A stretch of DNA of 64,000 nt from Devosia lucknowensis. Lineage in GTDB: Bacteria; Pseudomonadota; Alphaproteobacteria; Rhizobiales; Devosiaceae. Both the position numbers and the translations under genes were made by a program. The DNA lies in contig NZ_FXWK01000001.1 of the NCBI RefSeq assembly GCF_900177655.1, positions 124,001 through 188,000 of the forward strand. Reading direction: 5' to 3'. The notes below the pieces were generated by a model that made no database searches, was not told the origin of the DNA, and saw nothing but the letters and a program-made list of their open reading frames with translations. Positions 35,118 to 43,300 of this stretch are shown here, piece after piece. Position 1 is the first letter of the stretch, and each line of letters opens with the position of its first letter.

Positions 35118-36284
35118 TCAGCCGACCGGCAGCGCCGTTTCCACCAGCCGCACCCAGTAGCTCACGCCCACGGGAATGGCGTCGTCGTTGAAATCGTATG
35201 TGTCGGTATGGAGCTCGGTCGAGTCGCCATTGCCGAGGAAGATGTAGGCCCCCGGCCGCTTGTTGAGCATGAACGAGAAATCCTCGCCGCCCATCGATGG
35301 CGCCACGTCGTCATCCACCTGTCCCGCGCCCACCACGTCGCGCGCCACTGCGGCGGCAAAGCGTGTCTGCGCCTCGGCATTGACCGTCACCGGATAGCCG
35401 CGGGCATAGCGGATGCTGGCCTCCGCGCCGAAGCTGCGCGCGAATTGCGGCACGAATTCGCCCAGCTTGGCCTCGATGAAGTCCTGCACGTCGCCATCGA
35501 GCGTGCGCACCGTTCCGGTGATCTTGGCCGTGCGCGAAATCACATTGTCGGCCTCGCCGGCCTCGACCATGGTCACGCTCAGGACCGCGCTTTCCAGCGG
35601 GTCGAGGTTGCGCGACACGATGGTCTGCAGCGCCGTCACCATCTGCGCCGCGACGATGATCGGGTCCACCGTCTGCTGTGGCCGTGCGGCGTGGCCGCCG
35701 CGCCCGATGATGTCGATATAGAAACGATCGGTCGCCGCCATGATGCCGCCGCTGCGGATGCCGAATGTGCCCACCGGCATGCCCGGCCAGTTGTGCATGC
35801 CGTAGATTTCGGCAATGTCGAACTGCTCCAGCAGGCCCTCGTCGAGCATCACCTTGCCGCCGCCGCCACCCTCTTCGGCCGGCTGGAAGATCAGCGCCAC
35901 CTGGCCGTCGAAATTGCGGGTTTCCGCCAGGTACTTTGCGGCGCCCAGCAGCATGGCGGTGTGGCCGTCATGGCCGCAGGCATGCATCTTGCCCGGCGTG
36001 GTCGAGGCGTGGGGCAGGCCGGTCTTCTCGGTCATGGGCAGGGCGTCCATGTCGGCCCTGAGCCCGATGATGCGCTGGCCGGTGCCACGCCCCTTGATCA
36101 GGCCGACGACGCCCGTTCGCCCGAGCCCGGTCACCACAGTGTCGCAGCCGAATTCCCGCAGCTTTTCAGCGACCACGCCGGCGGTGCGATGCACGTCGAA
36201 CAGCACTTCGGGATGGGCATGCAGGTCCCGCCGCCATGCGGCAATCTCTGGCTGGAACTCGGCGACGCGGTTGATAACAGGCAT
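35118..36284 (-). CDS. M20 family amidohydrolase (hippurate hydrolase type)
   Basis: A 388-aa metal-dependent amidohydrolase of peptidase family M20D. The metal ligands are in HACGHDGHTAMLLGAA (about 100) and FQPAEEGGGGG (about 133), with MHNWPGMPVG, GRGGHAARPQQTVDP (dimerisation lid) and the C-terminal PSMGGEDFSFML. It probably removes acyl groups from N-acyl amino acids; the substrate is unknown. ATG at 36284 is chosen because the longer frame upstream lacks family similarity. It is divergent from the gene at 36412. Confidence 0.92.
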   Translation of the reverse strand: MPVINRVAEFQPEIAAWRRDLHAHPEVLFDVHRTAGVVAEKLREFGCDTVVTGLGRTGVVGLIKGRGTGQRIIGLRADMDALPMTEKTGLPHASTTPGKMHACGHDGHTAMLLGAAKYLAETRNFDGQVALIFQPAEEGGGGGKVMLDEGLLEQFDIAEIYGMHNWPGMPVGTFGIRSGGIMAATDRFYIDIIGRGGHAARPQQTVDPIIVAAQMVTALQTIVSRNLDPLESAVLSVTMVEAGEADNVISRTAKITGTVRTLDGDVQDFIEAKLGEFVPQFARSFGAEASIRYARGYPVTVNAEAQTRFAAAVARDVVGAGQVDDDVAPSMGGEDFSFMLNKRPGAYIFLGNGDSTELHTDTYDFNDDAIPVGVSYWVRLVETALPVG

Positions 36285-36411
36285 AAAAAGACCGAAGCAG
36301 GGAAACAAAGTGGCAATCTCTCTGCCTGGGCTCGCGGCGTCAAGGCAAAGCGGCATGCCTTGCTCCAGCCCCTTCGCCGGGTTACGCGATCTCAAGCCGA
36401 GGACGTCGATC

Positions 36412-36996
36412 ATGAACCAGGAAACCGAGCGTGCCGATCAGGAGATCGCCTTCTGCGAGGCCATCCTTGCCAAGAGCGGCACCAATGTCCTGCTCGAAAC
36501 CCTGCGCGATGCGCCCGATGTCGCCGCCTGGTCGCATTACCCGGAAGGCGATGTATTCGATCCCGCGAGCGGGGCCCAGTGGTACTATCACTGCCATGCC
36601 CCGTCCTCCGACGCCGAGGAACATGGGCATTTCCATTGTTTCTTGCGCCCGGACGGGAGCCAGGGTCCCGTTCATCACCTCGCCGCCATCGGCGTTACCC
36701 CGCACGGACGGCTCCATCGCATTTTCACCGTCAATCATTGGGTCGTCGGCGATGACTGGCTGGACGCCGAAGCGACGCTGCCGCTGCTTGCGCGTTTCGA
36801 CATGCAGATGGCCAGGCCCTCCTATCTCGTCAATCGCTGGCTGACCGCGCTTTTCGTCCGCTACGAAACCGAAATTGCCGATCTCGTCCGCCAGCGCGAT
36901 CGGGCCATCCTCGCCCATGCCAGTGGTGACTTCGCCGCCAATCGCGAAGATCGCGCCATCGAAGTAACGGCCGAATTCCGACCCGAACGCGGCTAG
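36412..36996 (+). CDS. Uncharacterised conserved protein (His-rich EHGHFH motif)
   Basis: A 194-aa soluble protein, not assigned with certainty; it may belong to the DUF6969 group. It contains the sequence GAQWYYHCHAPSSDAEEHGHFHCFLRP (around residues 55–82), a cluster of four or five His with a Glu that could bind a metal, then VHHLAAIGVTPHGRLHRIFTVNHWVVG. The C-terminal third has SYLVNRWLTALFVRYETEIADLVRQRD, probably helical. CGAGGA lies about nine bases before the ATG. No signal peptide or membrane segment is seen. Confidence 0.8.
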   Translation: MNQETERADQEIAFCEAILAKSGTNVLLETLRDAPDVAAWSHYPEGDVFDPASGAQWYYHCHAPSSDAEEHGHFHCFLRPDGSQGPVHHLAAIGVTPHGRLHRIFTVNHWVVGDDWLDAEATLPLLARFDMQMARPSYLVNRWLTALFVRYETEIADLVRQRDRAILAHASGDFAANREDRAIEVTAEFRPERG

Positions 36997-37091
36997 GCGG
37001 ATCGGTCGCAGCCATTTTGGCTCCCCGGACCTACCCCTCGGGCCCGTGGCTCCCTATATCGGGACGGACACCATATTTTCAGGGCCCGCCA

Positions 37092-38066
37092 ATGTTTGCC
37101 TCGCGCAGTTTCCGCTTCACCAGTCTCATGGCTTGCCTGGTCGTGGCATTCTCCTTCGTCGCTGTCGGCGATGCCGAGGCGCGCAAGGGCGGCAGCTTCG
37201 GCAGCCGGGGTATGAACACATTCAATAGCCCGGCGCCGACCCAGACTGCCCCTGGCCCGGCCGCTCCCATTCAGCGCACCATGACGCCGAACCAGCAGCA
37301 GGCTGCGCCTTCAGCCCAGGCAGCCCAGCCGCGCGGCGGCTTCATGAACGGCTTCGGCGGCTCGCTGATGCGCGGTCTCATGCTGGGCGGCCTGTTCGGT
37401 CTCCTGCTTGGCGGTGGCTTTGGTGGCCTCGGCGGTATTTTCGCCATGCTGGCCCAGATCGCCATCATCGGCGGCGTCATCTGGCTGGCCATGCGCTTCT
37501 TCCGTTCACGCTCGCCCCAGCCGGCCAGCGCTGGCGGTCCGGATGTCGGCGCCTACGGCCGCCAGTCCACGGCAAAGCCTGATTTCGGCGGCATGTTCGG
37601 TGGTGCCGGAGCCAGTGCCGCGCGCCCGGCTGCGCGTCCGGCCAATCCGAACCAGCTCGATATCGGCATGGAAGACCTCCAGAAGTTCGAGTCCATGCTG
37701 ACTCGTGTTCAGGCGGCCTTTGCCAGCGAAAACTATGCGGCCCTTCGTGTCCTCACCACGCCGGAAGTCATGGGTTACCTCTCCGAGGAACTGGCGACCA
37801 ACGCCACCAATGGCGTCAAGAACCAGGTCTCTGACGTCGCCCTCCTTCAGGGTGACCTGTCCGAAAGCTGGCGCGAAGGCCAGGTCGAATACGCCACCGT
37901 CGCCATGCGCTACGCGGCTATCGACTACATGATCGATCGCGCCACTGGCAGCGTCGTCGAAGGCGATGCTGAAAATCCCGAGGAATCCACCGAGATCTGG
38001 ACCTTTGTGCGCAATCGCGGCGACTCCGACTGGCGCCTCTCGGCCATCCAGGAGGCTTCGAACTGA
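37092..38066 (+). CDS. Tim44-domain membrane protein
   Basis: A 324-aa protein. Residues 1–30 are a signal/anchor sequence (FTSLMACLVVAFSFVAVGDAEA), followed by the motif GGSFGSRGMNTFNSPAPT, usual in alphaproteobacterial Tim44-like proteins, a Gly-rich double hydrophobic segment (about 92–136) and a C-terminal Tim44/MBA1-like domain (about 195–324) starting EDLQKFESMLTRVQAAF and ending DWRLSAIQEASN. Bacterial homologues are thought to act in membrane protein handling, but this is poorly known. It is alone between repeats. Confidence 0.9.
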   Translation: MFASRSFRFTSLMACLVVAFSFVAVGDAEARKGGSFGSRGMNTFNSPAPTQTAPGPAAPIQRTMTPNQQQAAPSAQAAQPRGGFMNGFGGSLMRGLMLGGLFGLLLGGGFGGLGGIFAMLAQIAIIGGVIWLAMRFFRSRSPQPASAGGPDVGAYGRQSTAKPDFGGMFGGAGASAARPAARPANPNQLDIGMEDLQKFESMLTRVQAAFASENYAALRVLTTPEVMGYLSEELATNATNGVKNQVSDVALLQGDLSESWREGQVEYATVAMRYAAIDYMIDRATGSVVEGDAENPEESTEIWTFVRNRGDSDWRLSAIQEASN

Positions 38067-38382
38067 GCCGCAGGCAAGATCGCTCCAGTGGAGCGGTCTT
38101 AAGTGAGAAGGCCATGAGAGCGACGCTCGAATGGCGGGGGCGGGGGCATACGACTGTCCGCGTTCCCGGCAGACAACCATCCCCCCATCGTCACCACCGG
38201 GCTTGACCCTGTGGTCCACGCTTCCGCAAACTGGATTGCCCGGTCAAGCCGGGCAATGACGGAAGAACGTGGTCATCCAAACTTTCTATTTTCCCGTCGC
38301 GAACTAGACCGAAATTCCCCTTTCGCGCCTTGCCCGAAAGACCCCTTTTTGCCATTGAAGCTCCAACCTGACGGAGCTGCTC
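38067..38382. repeat. 316-bp gap with two dispersed repeat types
   Basis: No gene is supported. 38073–38115 holds a hairpin of the ATCGCTCC family (GATCGCTCC/GGAGCGGTC) followed by the tail AAGTGAGAAGGCCATGAG. 38187–38266 holds two nested palindromes, TCACCACCGGGCTTGACCCTGTGGT and ATTGCCCGGTCAAGCCGGGCAATGAC. The etfB promoter should lie in 38270–38370 but no clear −35/−10 pair was picked. Confidence 0.8.
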
Positions 38383-39141
38383 ATGAAAATCCTCGTCGCC
38401 GTCAAGCGCGTGGTCGACCACAATGTCCGCATCCGGGTCCGTCCCGACGGTACGGGCGTCGAGACCAATGGCGTGCGCATGTCGATGAACCCTTTCTGCA
38501 AGCACGCGGTCGAAGCTGCCGTGCAGCTGGCCGAAGCCGGTCAGGCCAGCGAGATCGTGGTCGTCTCCATTGGTCCCAAGGCCAGCAACGACGTGATCCT
38601 GACCGCGCTGGCCATGGGTGCCCATCGCGGCATCCTGGTTGAAACGGATGCGCCGCTCGAAACCCTTGTCATCGCCAAGCTGCTGGCCAGGGTCGTCGCC
38701 GAAGAGCAGCCCGACCTGATCCTTCTCGGCAAGCAGGCCGTGGACGACGACAGCAATCATGTGGGCCAGATGCTCGCCGCGCTGACCGATCGTCCGCAGG
38801 CCACCTTTGCCTCCGAGATCAAGATTTCGGGCGCGGAGCTCGAAGTGGTCAGGGAAGTGGATTCGGGCCGCGAGACATTGCGCTTGCCGCTGCCCGCCGT
38901 GGTCACCGCCGACCTTCGTCTCAACACCCCGCGCAATGCCGCGCTGCCCATGGTGATGAAGGCGCGCTCCAAGCCGCTGGCTGTTCGCTCCGCCTCCGAA
39001 TTCGGCGTCGATCTTGGCGCGCGCCTCAAGGTCGAAAAGATATCCCCGCCGCCCGAGCGCGTGGCAGGAAAGACCGTCAACTCGGTTTCCGAGCTGGTCA
39101 CCATCATCGCAGCCGACGTCAACGCGATGGAGGCGATCTGA
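38383..39141 (+). CDS. etfB: Electron transfer flavoprotein beta subunit
   Basis: A 252-aa subunit that binds AMP and, with EtfA, carries electrons from acyl-CoA and other dehydrogenases to ETF-quinone oxidoreductase. It begins MKILVAVKRVVDHNVRIRV and contains NPFCKHAVEAAVQLAE and the signature VDDDSNHVGQMLAALTDRPQATFA. The length is normal. The stop shares a base with the ATG of etfA (TGATG), so the two subunits are translationally coupled and made in equal amounts. Confidence 0.96.
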   Translation: MKILVAVKRVVDHNVRIRVRPDGTGVETNGVRMSMNPFCKHAVEAAVQLAEAGQASEIVVVSIGPKASNDVILTALAMGAHRGILVETDAPLETLVIAKLLARVVAEEQPDLILLGKQAVDDDSNHVGQMLAALTDRPQATFASEIKISGAELEVVREVDSGRETLRLPLPAVVTADLRLNTPRNAALPMVMKARSKPLAVRSASEFGVDLGARLKVEKISPPPERVAGKTVNSVSELVTIIAADVNAMEAI

Positions 39142-40064
39142 TGAGCGTTCTGGTTCTCGCCGAAGTCGATGACGGCGTTCTCTCGCCCGCCACCGCGCGC
39201 ATTGTCGCCGCGGCTGCCAATCTTGGTCCCGTCGATGTTTTCGTGCCCGGTCCCCGCGCTGCGGCGGACGCGGCTGCCGCCATTTCCGGCGTGCGCAAGG
39301 TGATCGCAAACGATAGCAGTCTGCTAGCGGATACCCTCTCTGGCGCTATAGAAACGCTGGCAAAAGACTACATTTATCTCGTTTCCGGCGCCTCTACGCT
39401 GGGAAAAGACGTGATTCCGCGCCTCGCTGCTAAGCTCGACATCCAGCCGGTCACCGACATCGTCGCCATCGAGTCCCCGACCCGCTTTGTCCGCCCCATC
39501 TACGCGGGCAATGCCCTTGAAACTGTTACTGATTCTCAGTCGAAGCACGTCCTTACGTTCCGGGCCTCGGCTTTCCGGCCCGCCGCCGGGGGTAACGCCG
39601 CTCCTGTGGAAGTGTTTGATAACGCTGTGCAATCCGCCGCCACGCTGATTGCTGCTCACCGCACCGAAAGCGATACCCCCGATCTCTCGACGGCTCAGAT
39701 CGTCGTCGCTGGCGGTGTCTCGGTCGGCTCCGCCGAAGGTTTCCAACTCATTGAAAAGCTTGGAAAAACCTTGGGCGCAGCCGTAGGCGCCACCCGCGCT
39801 GCTGTCGACGCCGGCTACGCCCCCAACGACTGGCAGGTCGGCCAGACCGGCAAGATCATTGCCCCCGACCTCTACATCGCCGTCGGCATCTCCGGCGCGC
39901 TCCAGCATCTGGCCGGCATCCAGGGCGCTAGGAAGATCATCGCCATCAACAGCGACGTCGACGCGCCGATCGTCAAGATATCGGACGTCGCGCTGATCGG
40001 CGATCTCTTTGAAATCGTTCCGCAATTGATCGCAGAACTCGAGCGCCTCGGCATAAGGCGCTAG
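39141..40064 (+). CDS. etfA: Electron transfer flavoprotein alpha subunit
   Basis: A 307-aa FAD-binding subunit paired with EtfB. The FAD domain signature [45 protein letters not shown] (written in pieces, about 215–260) and [21 protein letters not shown] are clear. The central part of the gene (about 39300–39660) uses more A/T-ending codons than its ends and than etfB. ETF-QO is not in this window. Confidence 0.96.
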   Translation: MSVLVLAEVDDGVLSPATARIVAAAANLGPVDVFVPGPRAAADAAAAISGVRKVIANDSSLLADTLSGAIETLAKDYIYLVSGASTLGKDVIPRLAAKLDIQPVTDIVAIESPTRFVRPIYAGNALETVTDSQSKHVLTFRASAFRPAAGGNAAPVEVFDNAVQSAATLIAAHRTESDTPDLSTAQIVVAGGVSVGSAEGFQLIEKLGKTLGAAVGATRAAVDAGYAPNDWQVGQTGKIIAPDLYIAVGISGALQHLAGIQGARKIIAINSDVDAPIVKISDVALIGDLFEIVPQLIAELERLGIRR

Positions 40065-40074
40065 TCGCTAAAGA

Positions 40075-40108
40075 TTGCAAAAATCCCCCGCCGTCCTATA
40101 AAGACGGC
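40075..40108 (+). promoter_or_regulatory. Aminotransferase promoter with palindrome over the −10 box
   Basis: TTGCAA (40075–40080) and TATAAA (40097–40102) are 16 bases apart. The −10 box sits in the loop of the inverted repeat GCCGTC/GACGGC (40090–40095 and 40103–40108), a layout that could let a repressor block it. The palindrome may instead be an early hairpin in the message or chance. Confidence 0.5.
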
Positions 40109-40132
40109 GCCTTCCCACCGGACCTCCCGAAA

Positions 40133-41317
40133 ATGTTCGAAACTCTCACCAAGGCCCCTGGCGACAAGATCCTTGCGCTCATGGGCGAGTATGCGGCCGA
40201 CTCCCGTCCCACAAAGATCGACCTCGGCGTCGGCGTCTACAAGGACGAAAAGGGCGTGACCCCGGTCATGACCTCTGTCCGCAAGGCCGAAGAGCGGATT
40301 CTTTCGAAAGAAAAAACAAAGACTTACCTCGGTATCGCCGGCAACAAGGGCTATGGCAATGCCGTGCTCGATCTCGTGCTGGCCGACAGTGTCGATCGCG
40401 CCCGCGTCCGCATCGCCCAGGCCCCCGGCGGCACCGGTTCGCTTTGGGTACTGATGCAGCTGGTCAACCGCGCCCGTCCCGGCGCGACGGTGTATGTCTC
40501 CGATCCGACCTGGGCTAACCACAACCCGATCGCCATCAATTCCGGCCTAAAGGTCGCGACCTACCCCTATTTCGACGCCGAAACCCGCGGCGTGAAGTTC
40601 GATCAAATGCTTGCCGCGCTTGATCAATTGGGCGCGGGCGACGTCGTGCTTCTGCATGGCTGCTGCCATAACCCGACCGGCGCAAACCTTTCTGATGCGC
40701 AGTGGGATCAGGTCGCCGCCAGCCTGGTGCGGACTGGTGCACTGCCCTTCATCGATCTGGCCTATCTCGGTTTCGGTGATGGCATCGAGGCCGATGCCTA
40801 TGGCACCCGCAAAATCTTATCCTCTGTTCCTGAAGCTCTGATAGCTTTCTCGGGCTCGAAGAATTTCGGCCTCTACCGTGAACGCGTCGGCGCTGCCATC
40901 CTCGTCGCCCGTAATGGCGACGAAGCCGAAGTCACCAACTCGCAGTTGCTCAATATTATCAGGGGCGCCTATTCGCAGCCGCCCGATCATGGTGCCGAAA
41001 TTATCCGCACCATTCTGGAAGACGCAGCATTGCGCTCCGAGTGGGAGACTGAGCTGGCTCAAATGCGTAACCGTATGATTTCGTTGCGCAAAAAGCTTGC
41101 CGATGCGATCCGCGAGCGCTCCAACTCCACCGATTTCGACTTCGTTGCCGATCACCGGGGCATGTTTTCGCTCCTCGGGCTCAGCAATGACGCGGTCGAA
41201 CATCTCAAGGCCGCAAACGGGGTCTATATGACGGGGGATAGCCGCATCAATGTTGCCGGTATCCCGGAAGACCGCGTGGGCGATCTGGCGGACGCGTTTT
41301 TAGGCGCCCTCCGCTGA
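40133..41317 (+). CDS. Aromatic amino acid aminotransferase (TyrB/AspC type)
   Basis: A 394-aa PLP-dependent class I aminotransferase of the Iα/AspC–TyrB branch. It has DLGVGVYKDEKGVTPVM (about 30), KTYLGIAGNKGY, APGGTGSLWVLM, HNPTGANLSDAQWDQVA-like around HGCCHNPTGA (about 180), FIDLAYLGFGDG, the PLP Lys in FSGSKNFGLYRERVG (about 247) and the substrate Arg near SRINVAG. It transfers amino groups between aromatic amino acids or aspartate and 2-oxoglutarate. Codon use is less GC-biased than in its neighbours. Confidence 0.93.
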   Translation: MFETLTKAPGDKILALMGEYAADSRPTKIDLGVGVYKDEKGVTPVMTSVRKAEERILSKEKTKTYLGIAGNKGYGNAVLDLVLADSVDRARVRIAQAPGGTGSLWVLMQLVNRARPGATVYVSDPTWANHNPIAINSGLKVATYPYFDAETRGVKFDQMLAALDQLGAGDVVLLHGCCHNPTGANLSDAQWDQVAASLVRTGALPFIDLAYLGFGDGIEADAYGTRKILSSVPEALIAFSGSKNFGLYRERVGAAILVARNGDEAEVTNSQLLNIIRGAYSQPPDHGAEIIRTILEDAALRSEWETELAQMRNRMISLRKKLADAIRERSNSTDFDFVADHRGMFSLLGLSNDAVEHLKAANGVYMTGDSRINVAGIPEDRVGDLADAFLGALR

Positions 41318-41396
41318 TCCCATCGCTTGCGGCAGCGCGCCGCCATGGCTACATCTGGATCAACGGTCCGGACCGACAAGTTACTAGGAGGGAACG

Positions 41397-42050
41397 ATGA
41401 AGTTCTTCGTCGATACTGCTGATACCGCCGCCATCAAGGAGCTCAACGAAGCCGGGCTCATCAATGGCGTGACCACCAATCCGTCGCTGATCGCCAAGTC
41501 CGGCCGTGACTTCAAGGAAGTCATCAAGGAAATCTGTGGCATCACGCCCGATCCGGTCTCGGCCGAAGTCGCCAGCCTCGAATATGACGGCATGGTCGCC
41601 GAGGGCGAGCACCTCGCCAAGATTGCGTCCAACGTCGTCATCAAGCTGCCCCTGACGCTGAATGGCCTCAAGGCCACCAAGCACTTCCACGACAAGGGCA
41701 TCGCGACCAACGTCACGCTCTGCTTCTCGGCCAACCAGGCTCTGCTCGCTGCAAAGGCTGGCGCCACCTACATATCGCCCTTTATCGGCCGCCTCGACGA
41801 CATCAATCTCGATGGCATGGAGCTGATCGAGAACATCCGTACCATCTACGACAATTACCAGTTCGAGACCCAGATCCTGGCTGCCTCGATCCGTTCGCCC
41901 AACCACGTCACCGAAGCCGCGCTGGCCGGTGCCGACGTGGCCACCATCCCGCCCGACGTCATCAAGAAGCTGGCCCTGCACCCGCTGACCGACAAGGGCA
42001 TCGAAGGCTTCCTCAAGGATTGGGCCGGCACCGGCCAGTCGATCCTCTAG
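41397..42050 (+). CDS. Transaldolase / fructose-6-phosphate aldolase family (TalC type)
   Basis: A 217-aa small transaldolase of the TalC/Fsa subfamily. It begins [36 protein letters not shown] (first 36 residues), and the Schiff-base Lys is in NVVIKLPLT (about 86). [32 protein letters not shown] and [12 protein letters not shown] also match. It works in the pentose phosphate pathway as transaldolase or in fructose 6-phosphate cleavage; the two cannot be split safely. AGGAGGG precedes the ATG. A strong terminator follows. Confidence 0.94.
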   Translation: MKFFVDTADTAAIKELNEAGLINGVTTNPSLIAKSGRDFKEVIKEICGITPDPVSAEVASLEYDGMVAEGEHLAKIASNVVIKLPLTLNGLKATKHFHDKGIATNVTLCFSANQALLAAKAGATYISPFIGRLDDINLDGMELIENIRTIYDNYQFETQILAASIRSPNHVTEAALAGADVATIPPDVIKKLALHPLTDKGIEGFLKDWAGTGQSIL

Positions 42051-42070
42051 GCTCCTTCGCTCCGCTTCAG

Positions 42071-42112
42071 GACCCCGCCCTTCGACAAATTCGGGGTGGG
42101 GTCTTTTCTTTT
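42071..42112 (+). terminator. Rho-independent terminator after the transaldolase gene
   Basis: GACCCCGCCC (42071–42080) pairs with GGGGTGGGGTC (42093–42103), followed by TTTTCTTTT, 20 bases after the stop. Confidence 0.85.
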
Positions 42113-42122
42113 GTGAGTTGCC

Positions 42123-43181
42123 ATGGCCGACACCGATCTCGCCGCCCAGATCAAGACTGCGCTTGCCGATGTGGAAATTCCCGGCGGCGGCGATCTGGCG
42201 GGGTATGCCGGTCTTTCCGAAATCATCGTTACCCCCGGTGCCATCGCCTTCGCCATTGCGGTCGCCTCGGGCATGGAAGCGGCCTTTGGCCCGGCTCGCG
42301 ACGAAGCGCACAAGCGGGCCCAGGCCCTGGGCGGCAGCCGCAAGGTAATGGTCTCCATCACTGCCGAGAAATCCAACACCGCCAAGTTCGGTCACGGCGC
42401 GCCCCAACCGCAGGGCAAGACGCGTGTCAAAGGCGTCAAGCGCATCATTGCCGTTGGTTCGGGAAAGGGCGGCGTCGGCAAGTCCACCACAGCTGTCAAC
42501 ATCGCCCTGGCTCTGGCGGACGAAGGGCTGAAGGTCGGGCTTCTCGATGCTGATCTCTATGGACCCTCAGTGCCCAAACTGTTGGGCATCGAGGGCAAAC
42601 CTGCCATTCGCGACGACGGCATTTTCACGCCTCACGAAGCCTTTGGCCTCAAGGCCATTTCCATCGGGTCCATGCTGGTTCCCGGCCAGGCAGTGGTCTG
42701 GCGCGGTCCCATGGCGACTTCAGGGCTCCGCCAGTTGCTGCGCGAAACCGAGTGGGGCGGGCTCGACGTGCTCATCATCGACCTGCCCCCGGGCACCGGC
42801 GATATCCATATCGCGCTCTTCCAGCAGACGATCGTCGACGGTGTGGTCATTGTCTCGACCCCGCAGGACCTGGCCTTGATTGATGCCCAGAAGGCGATCG
42901 ACATGCTTCGCCGCATGTCCGTGCCCGTGCTCGGCCTCGTCGAGAACATGAGCTACTTCATCGCGCCCGACACGGGTCATCGCTACGACATCTTCGGCAC
43001 CGGCGGTGCCGAACAGGCGGCCGGGAAGCTTGAAATTCCTTTCCTTGGTCCCATTCCGCTGGTCATGTCGATCCGAGAGGGCTCTGACGCCGGAATGCCC
43101 CCGGTTGCTCATGCTCCGGAAGGCCCCGAGGCCCAGGCCTACCGCCTTATCGCGCGCAGAATCCTCGCCAGCATCCCCTAG
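42123..43181 (+). CDS. apbC: Mrp/ApbC-type Fe–S cluster carrier ATPase
   Basis: A 352-aa cytoplasmic P-loop ATPase that binds and transfers iron–sulfur clusters. Residues 1–80 are a MIP18/DUF59-like domain, followed by the deviant Walker A GSGKGGVGKST (about 112–122), the switch DADLYGPSVPKLLGI, IDLPPGTGDIH (Walker B, about 222) and ENMSYFIAPDTGHRYDIFG. The family CxxC metal pair near the C-terminus is not visible here; the corresponding stretch reads SYFIAPDTG, so cluster binding may differ. It is alone between two terminator-like regions. Confidence 0.9.
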   Translation: MADTDLAAQIKTALADVEIPGGGDLAGYAGLSEIIVTPGAIAFAIAVASGMEAAFGPARDEAHKRAQALGGSRKVMVSITAEKSNTAKFGHGAPQPQGKTRVKGVKRIIAVGSGKGGVGKSTTAVNIALALADEGLKVGLLDADLYGPSVPKLLGIEGKPAIRDDGIFTPHEAFGLKAISIGSMLVPGQAVVWRGPMATSGLRQLLRETEWGGLDVLIIDLPPGTGDIHIALFQQTIVDGVVIVSTPQDLALIDAQKAIDMLRRMSVPVLGLVENMSYFIAPDTGHRYDIFGTGGAEQAAGKLEIPFLGPIPLVMSIREGSDAGMPPVAHAPEGPEAQAYRLIARRILASIP

Positions 43182-43211
43182 GCGGCGACCCGCATCAACG
43201 CCTTTGCGTCG

Positions 43212-43241
43212 TTTAAATCGATTGCTGAAATCGATTGCACG
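43212..43241 (+). promoter_or_regulatory. LacI-family-type operator upstream of the beta-glucosidase
   Basis: TGAAATCGATTGCA (43226–43239) fits the LacI/GalR palindrome with a central CG. A second AAATCGATTGC copy lies 13 bases upstream (43215–43225), giving two AATCGATT cores. It is 62–75 bases before the GH1 start, and TTGCAC (43236–43241) could be a −35 box. The regulator gene is not in the window. Confidence 0.55.
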
Positions 43242-43300
43242 ACTGCATACGCCAATGGTATCCGCGTTCGGAAAGGGCTGTAAGCCCGATTGGAGGGGAT

